Under the pieces are notes generated by a model. It searched no databases. It saw only the letters and a program-made list of their open reading frames with translations, and had not been told where the DNA came from. A stretch of 64,000 nt of DNA from Salvator merianae (lineage: Eukaryota > Chordata > Lepidosauria > Squamata > Teiidae): the NCBI GenBank assembly GCA_003586115.2, contig QVOM02000112.1:108386411-108450410 (forward strand), written 5' to 3'. Shown here one piece after another: positions 57,601 to 60,584 of this stretch. A program made the translations under genes and the position numbers. Numbering within the stretch: position 1 is the stretch's first letter; each line of letters begins with the position of its first letter.

Positions 57601-59234
57601 ACAGTCTGGAAGCTGGAACTAGTACAGAATGCAACAGTTTAATTGTTGACAGGAGTCTCTGGTGCATATTATGAACATGTATGCGTATTATGAAAGATCT
57701 GCACTAGTTGTCTATTTGCTGCCAAGCCTAATTCAAGGTGCTGATGGAATGCCTTCTCTATATAGACCACCCTGAGTATTAAGATCACAGAGTAGCCCTT
57801 TTTTTAGTTCCATTAGGCAACAACATTATATGGGGTTTATCACTTGGCTAAAATTTAAGTCTTCACCCAGGCATTTGATGTTTAGCTTCTTCCTAATGTA
57901 GTTCTGCTAGGGTGGGAGAGAGTGGCATTTTAATTATATTAAGAATAAGAATAAGAATAAGAACTTGGTTTTTATACCCTGCTTTTCTCGGCCGAAGCTG
58001 ACTCAAGACGGCTTACAAGGTTATTTTTCACCCGAAAGCTTACATCTATCTCTCTTCCACATCACACAATGTGATGCTCTCTATTTATCTACTTGCAATT
58101 ACTTGCTTTCGAACAGCTAGGTTGACTAGAGCTAGAGGCCAGTAGAGGGCACTCATCCCCTCTCCACAGCAGACAAGGGCCTTGAACTCTGATCCTTCTT
58201 ATTGAAAGATCAGTGCCTTAGCCTTCTGTGCCACCGTGCACAGGTTTTACTGATTTTATCTATGTTTTATGCTGTTATTTTATAGAATGTTGTGAACTGC
58301 CTGAGAACATCTGATGAAAGGCAGAATACAATTGTTTAGAAATAAATGAACAAAAATAATACTCAGACATCATATTACATGCTCACTGTGAACTGGAAAT
58401 TTAAATAGCGACCCAAAAGCAGAACACATTTTTAGCTCCACCGTGTACTTTTTCTTTCCACCCATAAATTATATGGCTTCACAGGTGAATAAGTCTATGG
58501 ATTTTCTGTTCAGACTTCAAGGAAAACTAGTAGGGAAAAACCATGGTTTGCAAAGCCACTTCAAAGAGAACAAACAAAGCTTTGTAAGACCAGACTACTG
58601 CTCTATTCAGTTCAGTGCTGTACAGAAGGTCTGCAGAATAGAATGAAGGGACTTTTACATGCTAAGTACTATATACTGTAACTAAGCTGCAGTTGTCTCC
58701 ATTTTTTATTCTTTTTGAGTGGCTAGAAGAAATAATCATTTCAATTATCACATAAAATATCTTTGGCTCTGCACTGAGCTGTTATTTTAGGTAGTATTCT
58801 GTATGATCATAAGTGAATTTCTAGAACAGTCTTGAAAATAACAGAAAATCAGGAGCACTGTGGACTCTTGTTTACATGTATTATTTATATACCACCTAAT
58901 CATCCATTCATTTTTTGACTCTTTACATTGTACTGAAAAAGGAAAGAAAGAACACTCAGATTGGGAAAAGCCTGGACATAAACATATAAATAAATATGCT
59001 TATTTCAAAAACATTTTCAAAAAACAAATAAAACCTACCATTGAGTTTCAGATATTACTTACTGGATGTTTGGGAACAATGTCCTTCAGGGAACACTGTA
59101 GAGCTAACTTACTTAGATCTCTAAGTTGTGCCTCTATACATAAATCAGGTTTCTTTACAGCCAAACACAAGTCTTGAATCCCTTTATACTCTACAATGAA
59201 GTTTTCTGGATTCCCAATTATTTCATTAGGAGTT
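6531..59234 (-). CDS. RNF17: RNF17 (TDRD4), 3' part: five extended Tudor domains
   Basis: Ring finger protein 17, a germ-cell Tudor protein of the PIWI/piRNA pathway. Twenty-three exons were joined by phase, totalling 3403 nt and 1133 residues plus TAG. The mammalian protein is about 1600 residues, so roughly 490 N-terminal residues (RING, B-box, coiled coil) lie beyond base 64000. Visible in order: C-half of eTud1 (exons at 59063 and 52804); eTud2 with DDGVWYRA and [11 protein letters not shown]; eTud3 with NQWQRGQI and FLFDLGIT; eTud4 with DTMWYRGEV and QYLDYGYIE; eTud5 with SDGCWYRAK and EFVDYGSCE. Each core is followed by the family's SN-like sequence (for example [16 protein letters not shown]). 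Introns are GT-AG and packed with repeats. No frame break was found, so the gene appears functional. The protein sequence and the CENPJ neighbourhood both support the call. Confidence 0.95.
6630..8585 (-). other. RNF17: RNF17 intron
   Basis: About 2 kb, AT-rich. It contains a poly-T at 7591-7607 and a minus-strand LINE 3' tail at about 8395-8475 ('tttatttc..tatcctgcccttcacc'). The ORFs at 7404-8042 resemble no family I know. Confidence 0.6.
8586..8775 (-). CDS. RNF17: RNF17 exon (eTud5, after the core)
   Basis: The acceptor is TTTGATCCAG|ATTACG and the donor is TCACTG|GTAAGC; 190 nt. It encodes [20 protein letters not shown], then [20 protein letters not shown] and [20 protein letters not shown]. 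Confidence 0.95.
8988..9123 (-). CDS. RNF17: RNF17 exon (eTud5 core)
   Basis: The acceptor is TACTTTGTAG|ACATGC and the donor is ACAAGCAG|GTAAAT; 136 nt. It encodes [20 protein letters not shown], then [16 protein letters not shown]. This is a near-canonical Tudor barrel, with Ser in place of the Asn that usually follows DYG. Confidence 0.95.
9124..9719 (-). other. RNF17: RNF17 intron part without recognisable elements
   Basis: The 5' portion of the intron in plus-strand coordinates. No repeat or gene was recognised. Confidence 0.4.
9720..11265 (+). mobile_element. L2-type (CR1 superfamily) LINE copy, decayed
   Basis: It begins in the endonuclease region ('[14 protein letters not shown]', then '[13 protein letters not shown]' and '[11 protein letters not shown]'), continues through a deleted reverse transcriptase ('[18 protein letters not shown]') and ends with the family's 3' tail 'accctgggaccctcc..gggtgggatataaatgcag' plus AAATAAATAA. 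Stops and deletions show it is dead. It is antisense to RNF17. Confidence 0.82.
11320..13110 (-). mobile_element. DIRS-like element, tyrosine recombinase remnant
   Basis: Read on the minus strand, the region 13101-12814 gives [19 protein letters not shown] and [17 protein letters not shown], resembling the core-binding part of DIRS YR proteins. Near 12040-11800 it gives '[20 protein letters not shown]' and then 'QAAFGRL', matching the catalytic 'AHSxRxAA..' box and the 'aaFGRrvL' end. Many stops break the reading frame. The 5' parts (RT, RNase H) are not clearly visible. Confidence 0.65.
13111..14585 (-). other. RNF17: RNF17 intron part, unassigned
   Basis: It holds the (AGGGG)5 tract at 13644-13670. 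The rest may be further DIRS sequence on the minus strand (ORFs at 13200-13905), but I could not match it to a domain. Confidence 0.35.
13644..13670 (+). repeat. (AGGGG)5 microsatellite, G-quadruplex capable
   Basis: Five exact AGGGG units with four or more G4 runs on the plus strand. The RNF17 transcript would carry the C-rich strand. Confidence 0.85.
14586..14739 (-). CDS. RNF17: RNF17 exon (eTud5, long insertion between strands)
   Basis: The acceptor is TTTGTCCCAG|GTGTAC and the donor is CGTAAAG|GTATAA; 154 nt. It encodes [20 protein letters not shown], then [20 protein letters not shown] and FRK. It joins SPNE to VYLTLDH exactly. Confidence 0.94.
14740..16379 (-). other. RNF17: RNF17 intron part, nothing recognised
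   Basis: AT-rich sequence. ORFs at 14829-15155, 15336-15689 and 15691-15941 show no domain or repeat motif that I recognise. The 'gtgggtcatatatggcaaaa' motif at 15560-15580 recurs in similar form at 47809-47828. Confidence 0.35.
16380..17220 (+). mobile_element. L1-type LINE fragment (ORF1-like, plus short ORF2 3' piece)
   Basis: The plus-strand translation gives a Lys/Glu-rich coiled-coil-like stretch, then '[18 protein letters not shown]', '[19 protein letters not shown]' and '[15 protein letters not shown]', in the style of L1 ORF1 RRM/CTD. The end, '[21 protein letters not shown]' shortened, resembles the C-terminus of L1 ORF2. Stops make it inactive. Confidence 0.6.
17248..17449. mobile_element. 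202-bp near-perfect palindrome (MITE-like)
   Basis: Left arm: tagtagtttttggactgtt, then gttctgagaacctaagctttt, then acatagct, ending cagagga. Right arm in reverse complement: tagtagttttgggactgtt, then cttttgagaacctaagcttt, then acatagct, ending cagagga. Even the centre can pair (tgact..agtca). The arms are about 98 nt each with scattered mismatches. It is a foldback non-autonomous DNA element; the family is not named here. Confidence 0.75.
17700..18080 (+). mobile_element. DIRS-like fragment, tyrosine recombinase C-terminus
   Basis: The plus translation gives [32 protein letters not shown] and VLQKVVDTK, the 'eEiC.AatW.sp..F..hYklD.y.s..a.fgr.vLq' end of DIRS recombinases. It is followed by 'gttctagaagatggagatgag', shared with the copy near 11.7 kb. 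Confidence 0.6.
18135..18545 (-). mobile_element. GC-rich TIR element, short copy of the 44-kb family
   Basis: On the minus strand it begins gtgggcctattcacactt and holds a perfect-type hairpin (cttacttgaagctc..gagcttcaggtaag). The same hairpin with its flanking 'catccatctt' context occurs at 44046-44090. It is markedly CpG-richer than its surroundings. The other end (gtgtttttgcact on plus) is a decayed inverted repeat. Confidence 0.65.
18728..18740 (+). repeat. C13 homopolymer
   Basis: A run of thirteen C preceding 'ggttgtt'; a simple repeat prone to length error. Confidence 0.9.
19335..20630 (+). mobile_element. L2-type LINE, 5'-truncated, with intact RT ORF
   Basis: A continuous reading frame from 19359 to 20483 (374 codons) carries the reverse-transcriptase blocks [47 protein letters not shown] and [11 protein letters not shown]. 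It continues with the family's C-terminal region: [49 protein letters not shown] and [20 protein letters not shown]. The 3' UTR ends with the tail 'gtaacccgccctgagacctt' and AAATAAATAATAAAA. The endonuclease and 5' end are missing, so it cannot move on its own. It is antisense to RNF17. Confidence 0.93.
19359..20483 (+). CDS. LINE reverse transcriptase, C-terminal portion (374 codons)
   Basis: Reverse transcriptase of a CR1-superfamily L2-type element. The FADD-box equivalent YADD is intact (QYADDTQL), as are GVPQGS and [10 protein letters not shown]. It opens at TTG rather than ATG, because the real start and endonuclease domain lie upstream in the full element and are absent here. It ends with TAA after THLFTPAFA. 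It is unlikely to be translated as a host gene; the intact frame mostly marks a young insertion. Confidence 0.88.
   Translation: MVLLDLLPAFDTTDHDILLKRLQSLGVGGTVLQWFRSYLQGQFQKVVVGDSCSSSWELRCGVPQGSILSPMLFNIYMKPLGEVIRRFGVRCHQYADDTQLYISVPSESGQVVEVLDRCLEAVMGWMRANKLKLNPDKTEVLCVRGSWVHEVRRHLTLDGVALPWKGQVRNLGVLLDSTLTLETQVEAVAKNAYLRLRLIRQLRPLLDRDNLATVIRALVTSRLDYCNALYMGLPLKTVRKLQRVQNAAARLLTGTAGRMHIMPVLKELHWLPVCYRAQFKVLTLTYKTLNGLGPKYLKECLLPYQPARALRSADEACLVVPPPPTAKGVGTRDRAFSVVAPRLWNTLPPEVRQASSLYIFRRAIKTHLFTPAFA
20915..21121. mobile_element. hAT-type MITE with 8-bp target duplication
   Basis: The ends are cggtgatttccaacctgggg and (reverse complement of the right end) cagtgatcctcaacctttt. Flanking duplications are CCCTAAAT (20907-20914) and TCCTAAAT (21122-21129), one mismatch in eight. 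The CAGTGATT..CAACCT type of end is typical of hAT elements. Confidence 0.8.
21268..21381 (-). CDS. RNF17: RNF17 exon (start of eTud5)
   Basis: The acceptor is TTTATTCTAG|GAGTTA and the donor is AATGAG|GTATCT; 114 nt, phase 0 at both ends. It encodes a Pro-rich linker, then [16 protein letters not shown], the 'v.v.hi.SP.e' opening of eTud5. Confidence 0.93.
21735..23115 (-). mobile_element. L2-type LINE copy, sense to RNF17, decayed
   Basis: On the minus strand: '[19 protein letters not shown]', then '[19 protein letters not shown]', then RT remnants near '[16 protein letters not shown]' and '[10 protein letters not shown]'. Several stops and deletions are present. It is the only large LINE in the same direction as RNF17. 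Confidence 0.78.
23448..23504 (-). CDS. RNF17: RNF17 small linker exon
   Basis: The acceptor is ATGTTCCAG|GATACA and the donor is CATGAG|GTAAAA. Fifty-seven nt encode the acidic linker [19 protein letters not shown]. The lower boundary is placed by the phase-0 requirement and may be off by one base. Confidence 0.8.
23505..24831 (-). other. RNF17: RNF17 intron
   Basis: AT-rich. A weak TIR pair (gggcctattcgaactg at 24347 and gtgtgaacagggtc at 24490-24503) may mark a 160-bp MITE related to the 18-kb and 44-kb elements. Confidence 0.4.
24832..24960 (-). CDS. RNF17: RNF17 exon (end of eTud4)
   Basis: The acceptor is GTCTTAACAG|GAACAG and the donor is AAACTG|GTAATC; 129 nt, phase 0 at both ends. 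It encodes [20 protein letters not shown], then [19 protein letters not shown]. Confidence 0.93.
25600..26065 (+). mobile_element. CR1 LINE 3' end
   Basis: The C-terminal frame '[20 protein letters not shown]' and 'SFKNRLDRF' is followed by the typical CR1 3' UTR 'actagatgggccatggcctg' and 'atccagctgggctcctctta', ending in ttcttatgaagttctgtt, a decayed form of the CR1 8-bp tail repeat. It is 5'-truncated, as is usual for CR1. Confidence 0.85.
26070..27316 (-). other. RNF17: RNF17 intron with LINE tails
   Basis: About 26070-26130 resembles a minus-strand LINE tail ('atttatatcctttcctatac'). Bases 26180-26560 end with 'gaggtgaaatataaatgcaa' and AATAAATGAAATAAA, a plus-strand LINE or SINE tail. 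Beyond 26560 nothing was recognised. Confidence 0.45.
27317..27397 (-). CDS. RNF17: RNF17 exon (eTud4, helix)
   Basis: The acceptor is GTTTATATAG|CTTGGA and the donor is GTTATG|GTAAGC; 81 nt, phase 0 at both ends. It encodes [20 protein letters not shown], then LVEIRVM. Confidence 0.93.
27920..28540 (+). mobile_element. L2-type LINE 3' fragment
   Basis: It carries [20 protein letters not shown], then '[17 protein letters not shown]', then '[20 protein letters not shown]' split by frameshifts, and a tail 'gttgtgaacttggggtaaag' with AAATAAATAAAATAATAAAA. It is antisense to RNF17. Confidence 0.82.
28694..28813 (-). CDS. RNF17: RNF17 exon (eTud4 core, second half)
   Basis: The acceptor is TTCACATAG|GTACAG and the donor is GTACCC|GTGAGT; 120 nt, phase 0 at both ends. 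It encodes [20 protein letters not shown], then [17 protein letters not shown]. The core reads LDYGY rather than VDYGN. Confidence 0.94.
29388..29640 (-). mobile_element. tRNA-type SINE, truncated, with long (CTT)n tail
   Basis: The plus strand starts with (AAG)n at about 29393-29436, then aacttggtttttataccccg, cttttctcggctgaagctga and ctcaaagcggctcacaaggt. The same body recurs at 57945-58245. On the minus strand this is a SINE body ending in a CTT-repeat tail. The tRNA-like head is missing. Confidence 0.72.
29858..30240. mobile_element. MITE related to the 60.4-kb palindrome
   Basis: The left end 'ggcactttccaccatagtac' aligns to 'tgcactttctaccttagaat' at 60433. The internal 'agctgctcctgctacagctg' aligns to 'agctgctcctggtacagctg' at 60468. 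The right end 'aagtgtgaaaaggcccc' resembles the 'aagtgcagaaaggccca' end. The two overlapping minus ORFs here (29710-30350) are by-products. Confidence 0.55.
30420..30670 (-). CDS. RNF17: RNF17 exon (eTud4 core, first half)
   Basis: The acceptor is TATGTTACAG|GTGTAAA and the donor is ACGAAG|GTAAGA; 251 nt. It encodes [36 protein letters not shown], then [20 protein letters not shown]. The acceptor was chosen because it joins SQG in phase to VNYF. Confidence 0.92.
30671..32513 (-). other. RNF17: RNF17 intron, nothing clearly recognised
   Basis: It contains a T-run at 31147-31158. Bases 30950-31170 have a faint resemblance to DIRS-adjacent sequence on the minus strand. No exon fits the phase requirement between the two flanking exons. 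Confidence 0.4.
32514..32809 (-). CDS. RNF17: RNF17 exon (Ser/Pro-rich linker and start of eTud4)
   Basis: The acceptor is CTTGATTAG|AGTACC and the donor is TCACAAG|GTAAAA; 296 nt, the longest RNF17 exon here. It encodes a Ser/Pro/Asp-rich linker (for example [20 protein letters not shown]), then [20 protein letters not shown], the first strand of eTud4. Confidence 0.92.
32810..33400 (-). other. RNF17: RNF17 intron, no elements recognised
   Basis: A 591-nt AT-rich intron. No repeat signature was found. Confidence 0.5.
33401..33510 (-). CDS. RNF17: RNF17 exon (end of eTud3)
   Basis: The acceptor is TTTACCTCAG|GAAAGT and the donor is AACAAAAG|GTATGC; 110 nt. It encodes [20 protein letters not shown], then [16 protein letters not shown], again the 'GLA' end of an extended Tudor domain. 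Confidence 0.93.
33990..34590 (+). mobile_element. L1-type LINE 3' end, 5'-truncated
   Basis: The translation '[20 protein letters not shown]' and '[18 protein letters not shown]' matches the C-terminal end of vertebrate L1 ORF2 ('aa..li...W'). The 3' UTR follows, with a GGGGTGGGGGAGGGGGG patch near 34468 and an AATAAAAAAAG end. It is antisense to RNF17. Confidence 0.7.
34893..34983 (-). CDS. RNF17: RNF17 exon (eTud3)
   Basis: The acceptor is CTCATTTTAG|ACCAGC and the donor is ATACAG|GTTTGT; 91 nt. It encodes [20 protein letters not shown], then [10 protein letters not shown], the 'W...a...l...l...' helix segment. The phases fit both neighbours. Confidence 0.92.
35440..36055 (+). mobile_element. 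DIRS-like fragment, recombinase C-terminus and 3' region
   Basis: The plus ORF has '[20 protein letters not shown]', then '[20 protein letters not shown]', the DIRS tyrosine-recombinase end. It is followed by non-coding sequence ('cactggggctgaagccgtca') up to about 36055. The recombinase core is absent. Confidence 0.6.
36056..36424 (-). other. RNF17: RNF17 intron, possibly more DIRS terminal sequence
   Basis: It follows directly on the DIRS fragment. No coding match was seen. Confidence 0.3.
36425..36543 (-). CDS. RNF17: RNF17 exon (eTud3, after the core)
   Basis: The acceptor is ATTTGGCAG|GTGTTCC and the donor is GACATAAG|GTATTA; 119 nt. It encodes [20 protein letters not shown], then [17 protein letters not shown]. 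The core motif reads FDLG in place of VDYGN. Confidence 0.93.
36544..38748 (-). other. RNF17: RNF17 intron with a GC-richer block at about 36840-38460
   Basis: The block is less AT-rich than its surroundings and has many overlapping ORFs on both strands (37018-37912, 37929-38345) with no recognisable domain. It could be a non-autonomous DNA transposon, but I could not find a convincing terminal inverted repeat. Confidence 0.35.
37651..37662 (+). repeat. G12 homopolymer
   Basis: Twelve consecutive G after 'gagcactttc'. Confidence 0.9.
38749..38899 (-). CDS. RNF17: RNF17 exon (eTud3 core)
   Basis: The acceptor is TTTATGTTAG|CTTACAG and the donor is GTTGAG|GTAACC; 151 nt. It encodes [20 protein letters not shown], then [21 protein letters not shown]. 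The usual D-G-x-W-Y-R-A is replaced by N-x-x-Q-W-Q-R-G. An alternative acceptor at 38942 was rejected because its phase does not fit the preceding exon. Confidence 0.92.
38900..39699 (-). other. RNF17: RNF17 intron, no elements recognised
   Basis: An 800-nt intron. No repeat signature was identified. Confidence 0.45.
39700..39924 (-). CDS. RNF17: RNF17 exon (linker and start of eTud3)
   Basis: The acceptor region is TTTTGCAGTAG: either CAG (exon from 39924) or TAG (from 39921) keeps the frame, a NAGNAG pair differing by one Ser codon. The donor is TTAAAAAG|GTAAGG. It is 225 nt and encodes an acidic linker, then [20 protein letters not shown], the opening strand motif of eTud3. Confidence 0.92.
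39925..40306 (-). other. RNF17: RNF17 intron, no elements recognised
   Basis: A 382-nt AT-rich intron. Confidence 0.5.
40307..40427 (-). CDS. RNF17: RNF17 exon (end of eTud2)
   Basis: The acceptor is CCTGTGTAG|AGAAATC and the donor is TCATCAAG|GTGAGT; 121 nt. It encodes [18 protein letters not shown], then [15 protein letters not shown], the 'L...GlA' ending of an extended Tudor unit. Confidence 0.94.
40428..41568 (-). other. RNF17: RNF17 intron ending in an L2-type tail
   Basis: Bases about 41440-41550 are a plus-strand LINE tail: ctgcaacctgccctgagacc, ttcggatgaaaggcaggaaa and AATAAATAG. No elements were recognised in the rest. Confidence 0.5.
41569..41689 (-). CDS. RNF17: RNF17 exon (eTud2, after the core)
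   Basis: The acceptor is AAATTTAG|GCCATC and the donor is GTAATTG|GTAAGT; 121 nt. It encodes [20 protein letters not shown], then [17 protein letters not shown]. It joins LPAK to AIRCKL exactly as expected. The intron upstream (41690-48324) is the largest clearly bounded one after that at 52995-59062. Confidence 0.95.
41690..43430 (-). other. RNF17: RNF17 intron part, nothing recognised
   Basis: AT-rich sequence upstream (in plus coordinates) of the Tx1/L1 element. The ORFs at 41865-42388 match no family. Confidence 0.4.
44046..44090. repeat. Hairpin inside the GC-rich TIR element
   Basis: The arms atcctcacctgaaggtca and (right arm, read on plus) gagcttcaggtgaggat fold on a short centre. 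The minus-strand copy at 18371-18413 shows the same stem. Confidence 0.75.
44343..44510 (+). repeat. Six exact 28-bp tandem repeats containing TGACGTGG
   Basis: The unit starts cgcacgccgatgacgtggcc and ends cgtgcgtg. Copies start at 44343, 44371, 44399, 44427, 44455 and 44483 and are identical. Each carries an inverted CGCACG..CGTGCG pair and one TGACGTGG, the sequence known as the ATF6/XBP1-type (UPRE) core. There are no spacers, so it is not a CRISPR array. Confidence 0.92.
47222..47520 (+). mobile_element. LINE 3' tail (L2-like) nested in the Tx1/L1 element
   Basis: It contains '[10 protein letters not shown]'-like and 'fqSeclfls' remnants and ends 'gtaatctgctttgagattat', then 'aggaagcagtatataaatat' and AAACAAATAAAT, the usual L2-type tail. 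L1 ORF2 coding resumes directly afterwards. Confidence 0.6.
47701..48324 (-). other. RNF17: RNF17 intron part
   Basis: It contains short repeated motifs 'tataagacacac' at 47698-47728 and 'gggtcttatatggcaaaa' at 47811-47828, which echo 'gggtcatatatggcaaaa' at 15562. They may be the ends of an old short DNA element. Confidence 0.35.
48325..48440 (-). CDS. RNF17: RNF17 exon (eTud2, second half of the Tudor barrel)
   Basis: The acceptor is TTCTGTAG|GATTGCC and the donor is GCAAAG|GTTAGA; 116 nt. It encodes [20 protein letters not shown], then [19 protein letters not shown]. The VDFGN turn is canonical, with the cage aromatic and Asn both present. Confidence 0.95.
48441..49350 (-). other. RNF17: RNF17 intron, no elements recognised
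   Basis: A 910-nt AT-rich intron inside the eTud2 core. Confidence 0.5.
49351..49510 (-). CDS. RNF17: RNF17 exon (eTud2, first half of the Tudor barrel)
   Basis: The acceptor is TATAATAG|GTTGAAC and the donor is GTTATTG|GTAAGT; 160 nt, ending one base into a Gly codon. It encodes [20 protein letters not shown], then [17 protein letters not shown], which includes the first aromatic-cage residues. Confidence 0.95.
49511..51101 (-). other. RNF17: RNF17 intron, no elements recognised
   Basis: A 1.6-kb AT-rich intron. No repeat family was identified. Confidence 0.45.
51102..51306 (-). CDS. RNF17: RNF17 exon (linker and start of eTud2)
   Basis: The acceptor is TTGATTCAG|TACTGAC and the donor is CAGTTG|GTAAGC; 205 nt. 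It encodes [20 protein letters not shown] and a linker, then [18 protein letters not shown], the usual 'v..i.SP.dFyiql' opening of an extended Tudor domain. Confidence 0.92.
51307..52803 (-). other. RNF17: RNF17 intron with an old interspersed repeat
   Basis: Bases about 52190-52346 are a 'gaactgaaaccc..ggttcagtttgg' repeat ending 'cttgcctggcacatcccc'. In reverse complement this starts ggggatgtgcc, similar to 'agggaagtgcatcaaaacct' at 4420. Probably a decayed DNA transposon end. Confidence 0.4.
52804..52994 (-). CDS. RNF17: RNF17 exon (end of eTud1)
   Basis: The acceptor is CTACAATAG|ACTGAAGG and the donor is GCAAG|GTATGT; 191 nt. It encodes [20 protein letters not shown], then [19 protein letters not shown], ending [10 protein letters not shown]. 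This is the SN-like 'W..ak..f..l' segment closing an extended Tudor unit. It ends with two bases (AG) completed by T of the next exon. Confidence 0.93.
53203..53404. mobile_element. hAT MITE with perfect 8-bp target duplication
   Basis: The termini are cagtggtccccaacctttt and (reverse complement of the right end) caggggtccccaaccaccgg. The exact duplication CCTTAGCT flanks it at 53195-53202 and 53405-53412. It is 202 bp, GC-rich and has no ORF of its own. TIR and TSD length are diagnostic of hAT. Confidence 0.93.
53850..54865 (+). mobile_element. L2-type LINE, 5' (endonuclease) part of a split copy
   Basis: It begins with 'gttaaatgctaggtcagtcc', homologous to the 9.75-kb copy, and encodes '[15 protein letters not shown]'-like remnants, '[20 protein letters not shown]' and '[11 protein letters not shown]'. 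It runs to 'gttacccagatttgcatgg' at about 54862, where a nested insertion begins. Confidence 0.75.
54866..56122 (-). mobile_element. Nested insertion with a Lys/Arg/Ser-rich minus-strand ORF
   Basis: Homology to the L2 copy at 21.7-23.1 kb is continuous up to 54862 and resumes at about 56125 ('ttggactccaccgttggaag'), so about 1.26 kb was inserted. On the minus strand it holds [20 protein letters not shown] (55005-55295) and, in another frame, [19 protein letters not shown] (54878-55174). This looks like the basic, serine-rich start of a retroelement gag; DIRS gag is a possibility but not established. Confidence 0.5.
56123..57940 (+). mobile_element. L2-type LINE, 3' (RT) part of the split copy
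   Basis: The RT region is scattered over three frames ('[18 protein letters not shown]', '[14 protein letters not shown]', then '[19 protein letters not shown]'). A second short LINE tail (56690-56808, ending AATTAAATAAAT) interrupts it. The 3' UTR is itself interrupted by a SINE at 57945. Confidence 0.7.
57945..58245 (-). mobile_element. tRNA-derived SINE, complete
   Basis: On the minus strand the head reads 'tgcacggtggcacagaaggc' then 'taaggcactgatct' and 'gatcagagttcaaggccc', which are A-box-like and B-box-like tRNA promoter elements. The body is shared with 29437-29560. The tail is (TTCTTA)n, seen on plus as aagaataagaataagaataa. It sits inside the L2 3' UTR. Confidence 0.75.
58246..58350 (+). 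mobile_element. Rest of the L2-type 3' UTR and tail
   Basis: It resumes after the SINE with 'ttttactgattttatctatg' and ends 'gttgtgaactgcctgagaac', 'gatgaaaggcagaatacaat' and AAATAAATGAAC. Confidence 0.65.
58351..59062 (-). other. RNF17: RNF17 intron part, nothing recognised
   Basis: AT-rich sequence next to the first visible RNF17 exon. Confidence 0.45.
59063..59234 (-). CDS. RNF17: RNF17 exon (eTud1, C-terminal half begins)
   Basis: The first RNF17 exon seen reading 5' to 3'. The acceptor is GCCAATAG|AACTCC and the donor is CATCCA|GTAAGT. It is 172 nt; its first base completes a codon from an exon outside the window and it ends in phase 0. It encodes [20 protein letters not shown], then [15 protein letters not shown], the 'c.L.di.P' motif that follows a Tudor core. 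Confidence 0.88.
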
Positions 59235-60420
59235 CTATTGGCACAAGAAAAGAATAGTCAAACCTTAAAAGTTAGATTTTTTAAACGGAAAAAAAATATA
59301 TATATTTTTTTTTAAGACACGCTCTGTGGGGAGCAATTAAGCATTACCCAGATAAGCTCATTATAAAAAGCAATAGCAGTCTATTCTCAAGTATGATTTC
59401 TAAATTAGCTTTTTTATGTTCGCATGGGTGTAGAACAACAGGATTGTACATTCATATGTGGTAAAGTTGCCTTATCACACAATCTTTTTGGAATGTTATA
59501 CAAGAAATAAGAAATATAATAAAGATAAATATTCAAAAATCCCCAGATTTATGCCTCCTACATATTTTTTAAAAAAACCTTTCTACTGCACTAAAGTATT
59601 GCTAGATTTCTTATTACTAAAAGCAACAACCACAACAAAAATACTAATTCTTGGAAATTCCTCCAATTGGTATAAACAGGAAAGGCATTTAAGTGTAATG
59701 GAATTTATTACTTATCAGATTCAAGAATGCAGGGTATAAGGACAAAATGTACATTTATGGATATATGGAATCCATTATTAAATAATTCAAGTGATACAAC
59801 TAAAGATTTGTTGCTTCCTTTCTCATTCTTAACTACTCTAGTAAAGTAACAATTATCACTTATTTACCCTTGTTATTATGATGTATGCTTTGTGATTTGT
59901 ATATATAATCTGTAAACTATTTTATTCAGTAAGGGTTAATGAGTGCAGATGTATTATTGCATGTTATTCTGCATAACTGTTTGAAATTTAGTTCCTATTT
60001 ATTCTTGTGTCATTCATAAAATAAACTTTTTAAAAAAGCAATACCAATATATTGTTTTTAATATGCTATCTTTTCTACAATTAACAAGAAATCTTTAAAC
60101 GATAAAGCTTCAAAACTGCATGGTAATTTATGATACTCATAAGTCTCTCACAAAACTCCAATCTCCCCCCCCCCCCAACAAACCTAGTACAGTTAGAAAA
60201 TTTCTCCAAAACATTAAAAAGGCAACAAATAGCTGCATGTAGATTACTGGAAAATGCCTAGTGACTTTTTTTTTAATCATTGTGCTGAAAACCAAAGATC
60301 AACATGTGTCTTATTTCAGTAAAAAGAAAAAAACAAGTGACTCCATAAGCTATCCCTTCTCTTGTTTGTCACTAGACAGATGACCACAGGCAATGGTGTT
60401 AATTGAAGATCAAAATAACA
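59235..60420 (-). other. RNF17: RNF17 intron part, possible L1 3' debris
   Basis: Bases about 59690-60040 faintly resemble an L1 3' end ('tggaatccattattaaataa') and end with ATAAACTTTTTAAAAAA. A C-run occurs at 60166-60176. No exon in a suitable phase was seen. Confidence 0.35.
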
Positions 60421-60421
60421 G

Positions 60422-60514
60422 TGGGCCTTTCTGCACTTTCTACCTTAGAATGGGATTATTATAGTCCAGCTGCTCCTGGTACAGCTGTGAAGGTAGAAAG
60501 TGCAGAAAGGCCCA
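60422..60514. mobile_element. 93-bp palindromic MITE with perfect 25-bp TIRs
   Basis: The left arm (60422-60446) starts tgggcctttctgcactttc and is the exact reverse complement of 60490-60514. The 43-nt centre contains agctgctcctggtacagct, itself nearly palindromic. No clear target duplication was found. It is related to the longer element at 29858-30240. Confidence 0.8.
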
Positions 60515-60584
60515 GTGTATACAGTAGGTGATGCTTCAGATAAGCCAGTCCCAAATTCTCAATAAAATATAACACAGCAGTAGA

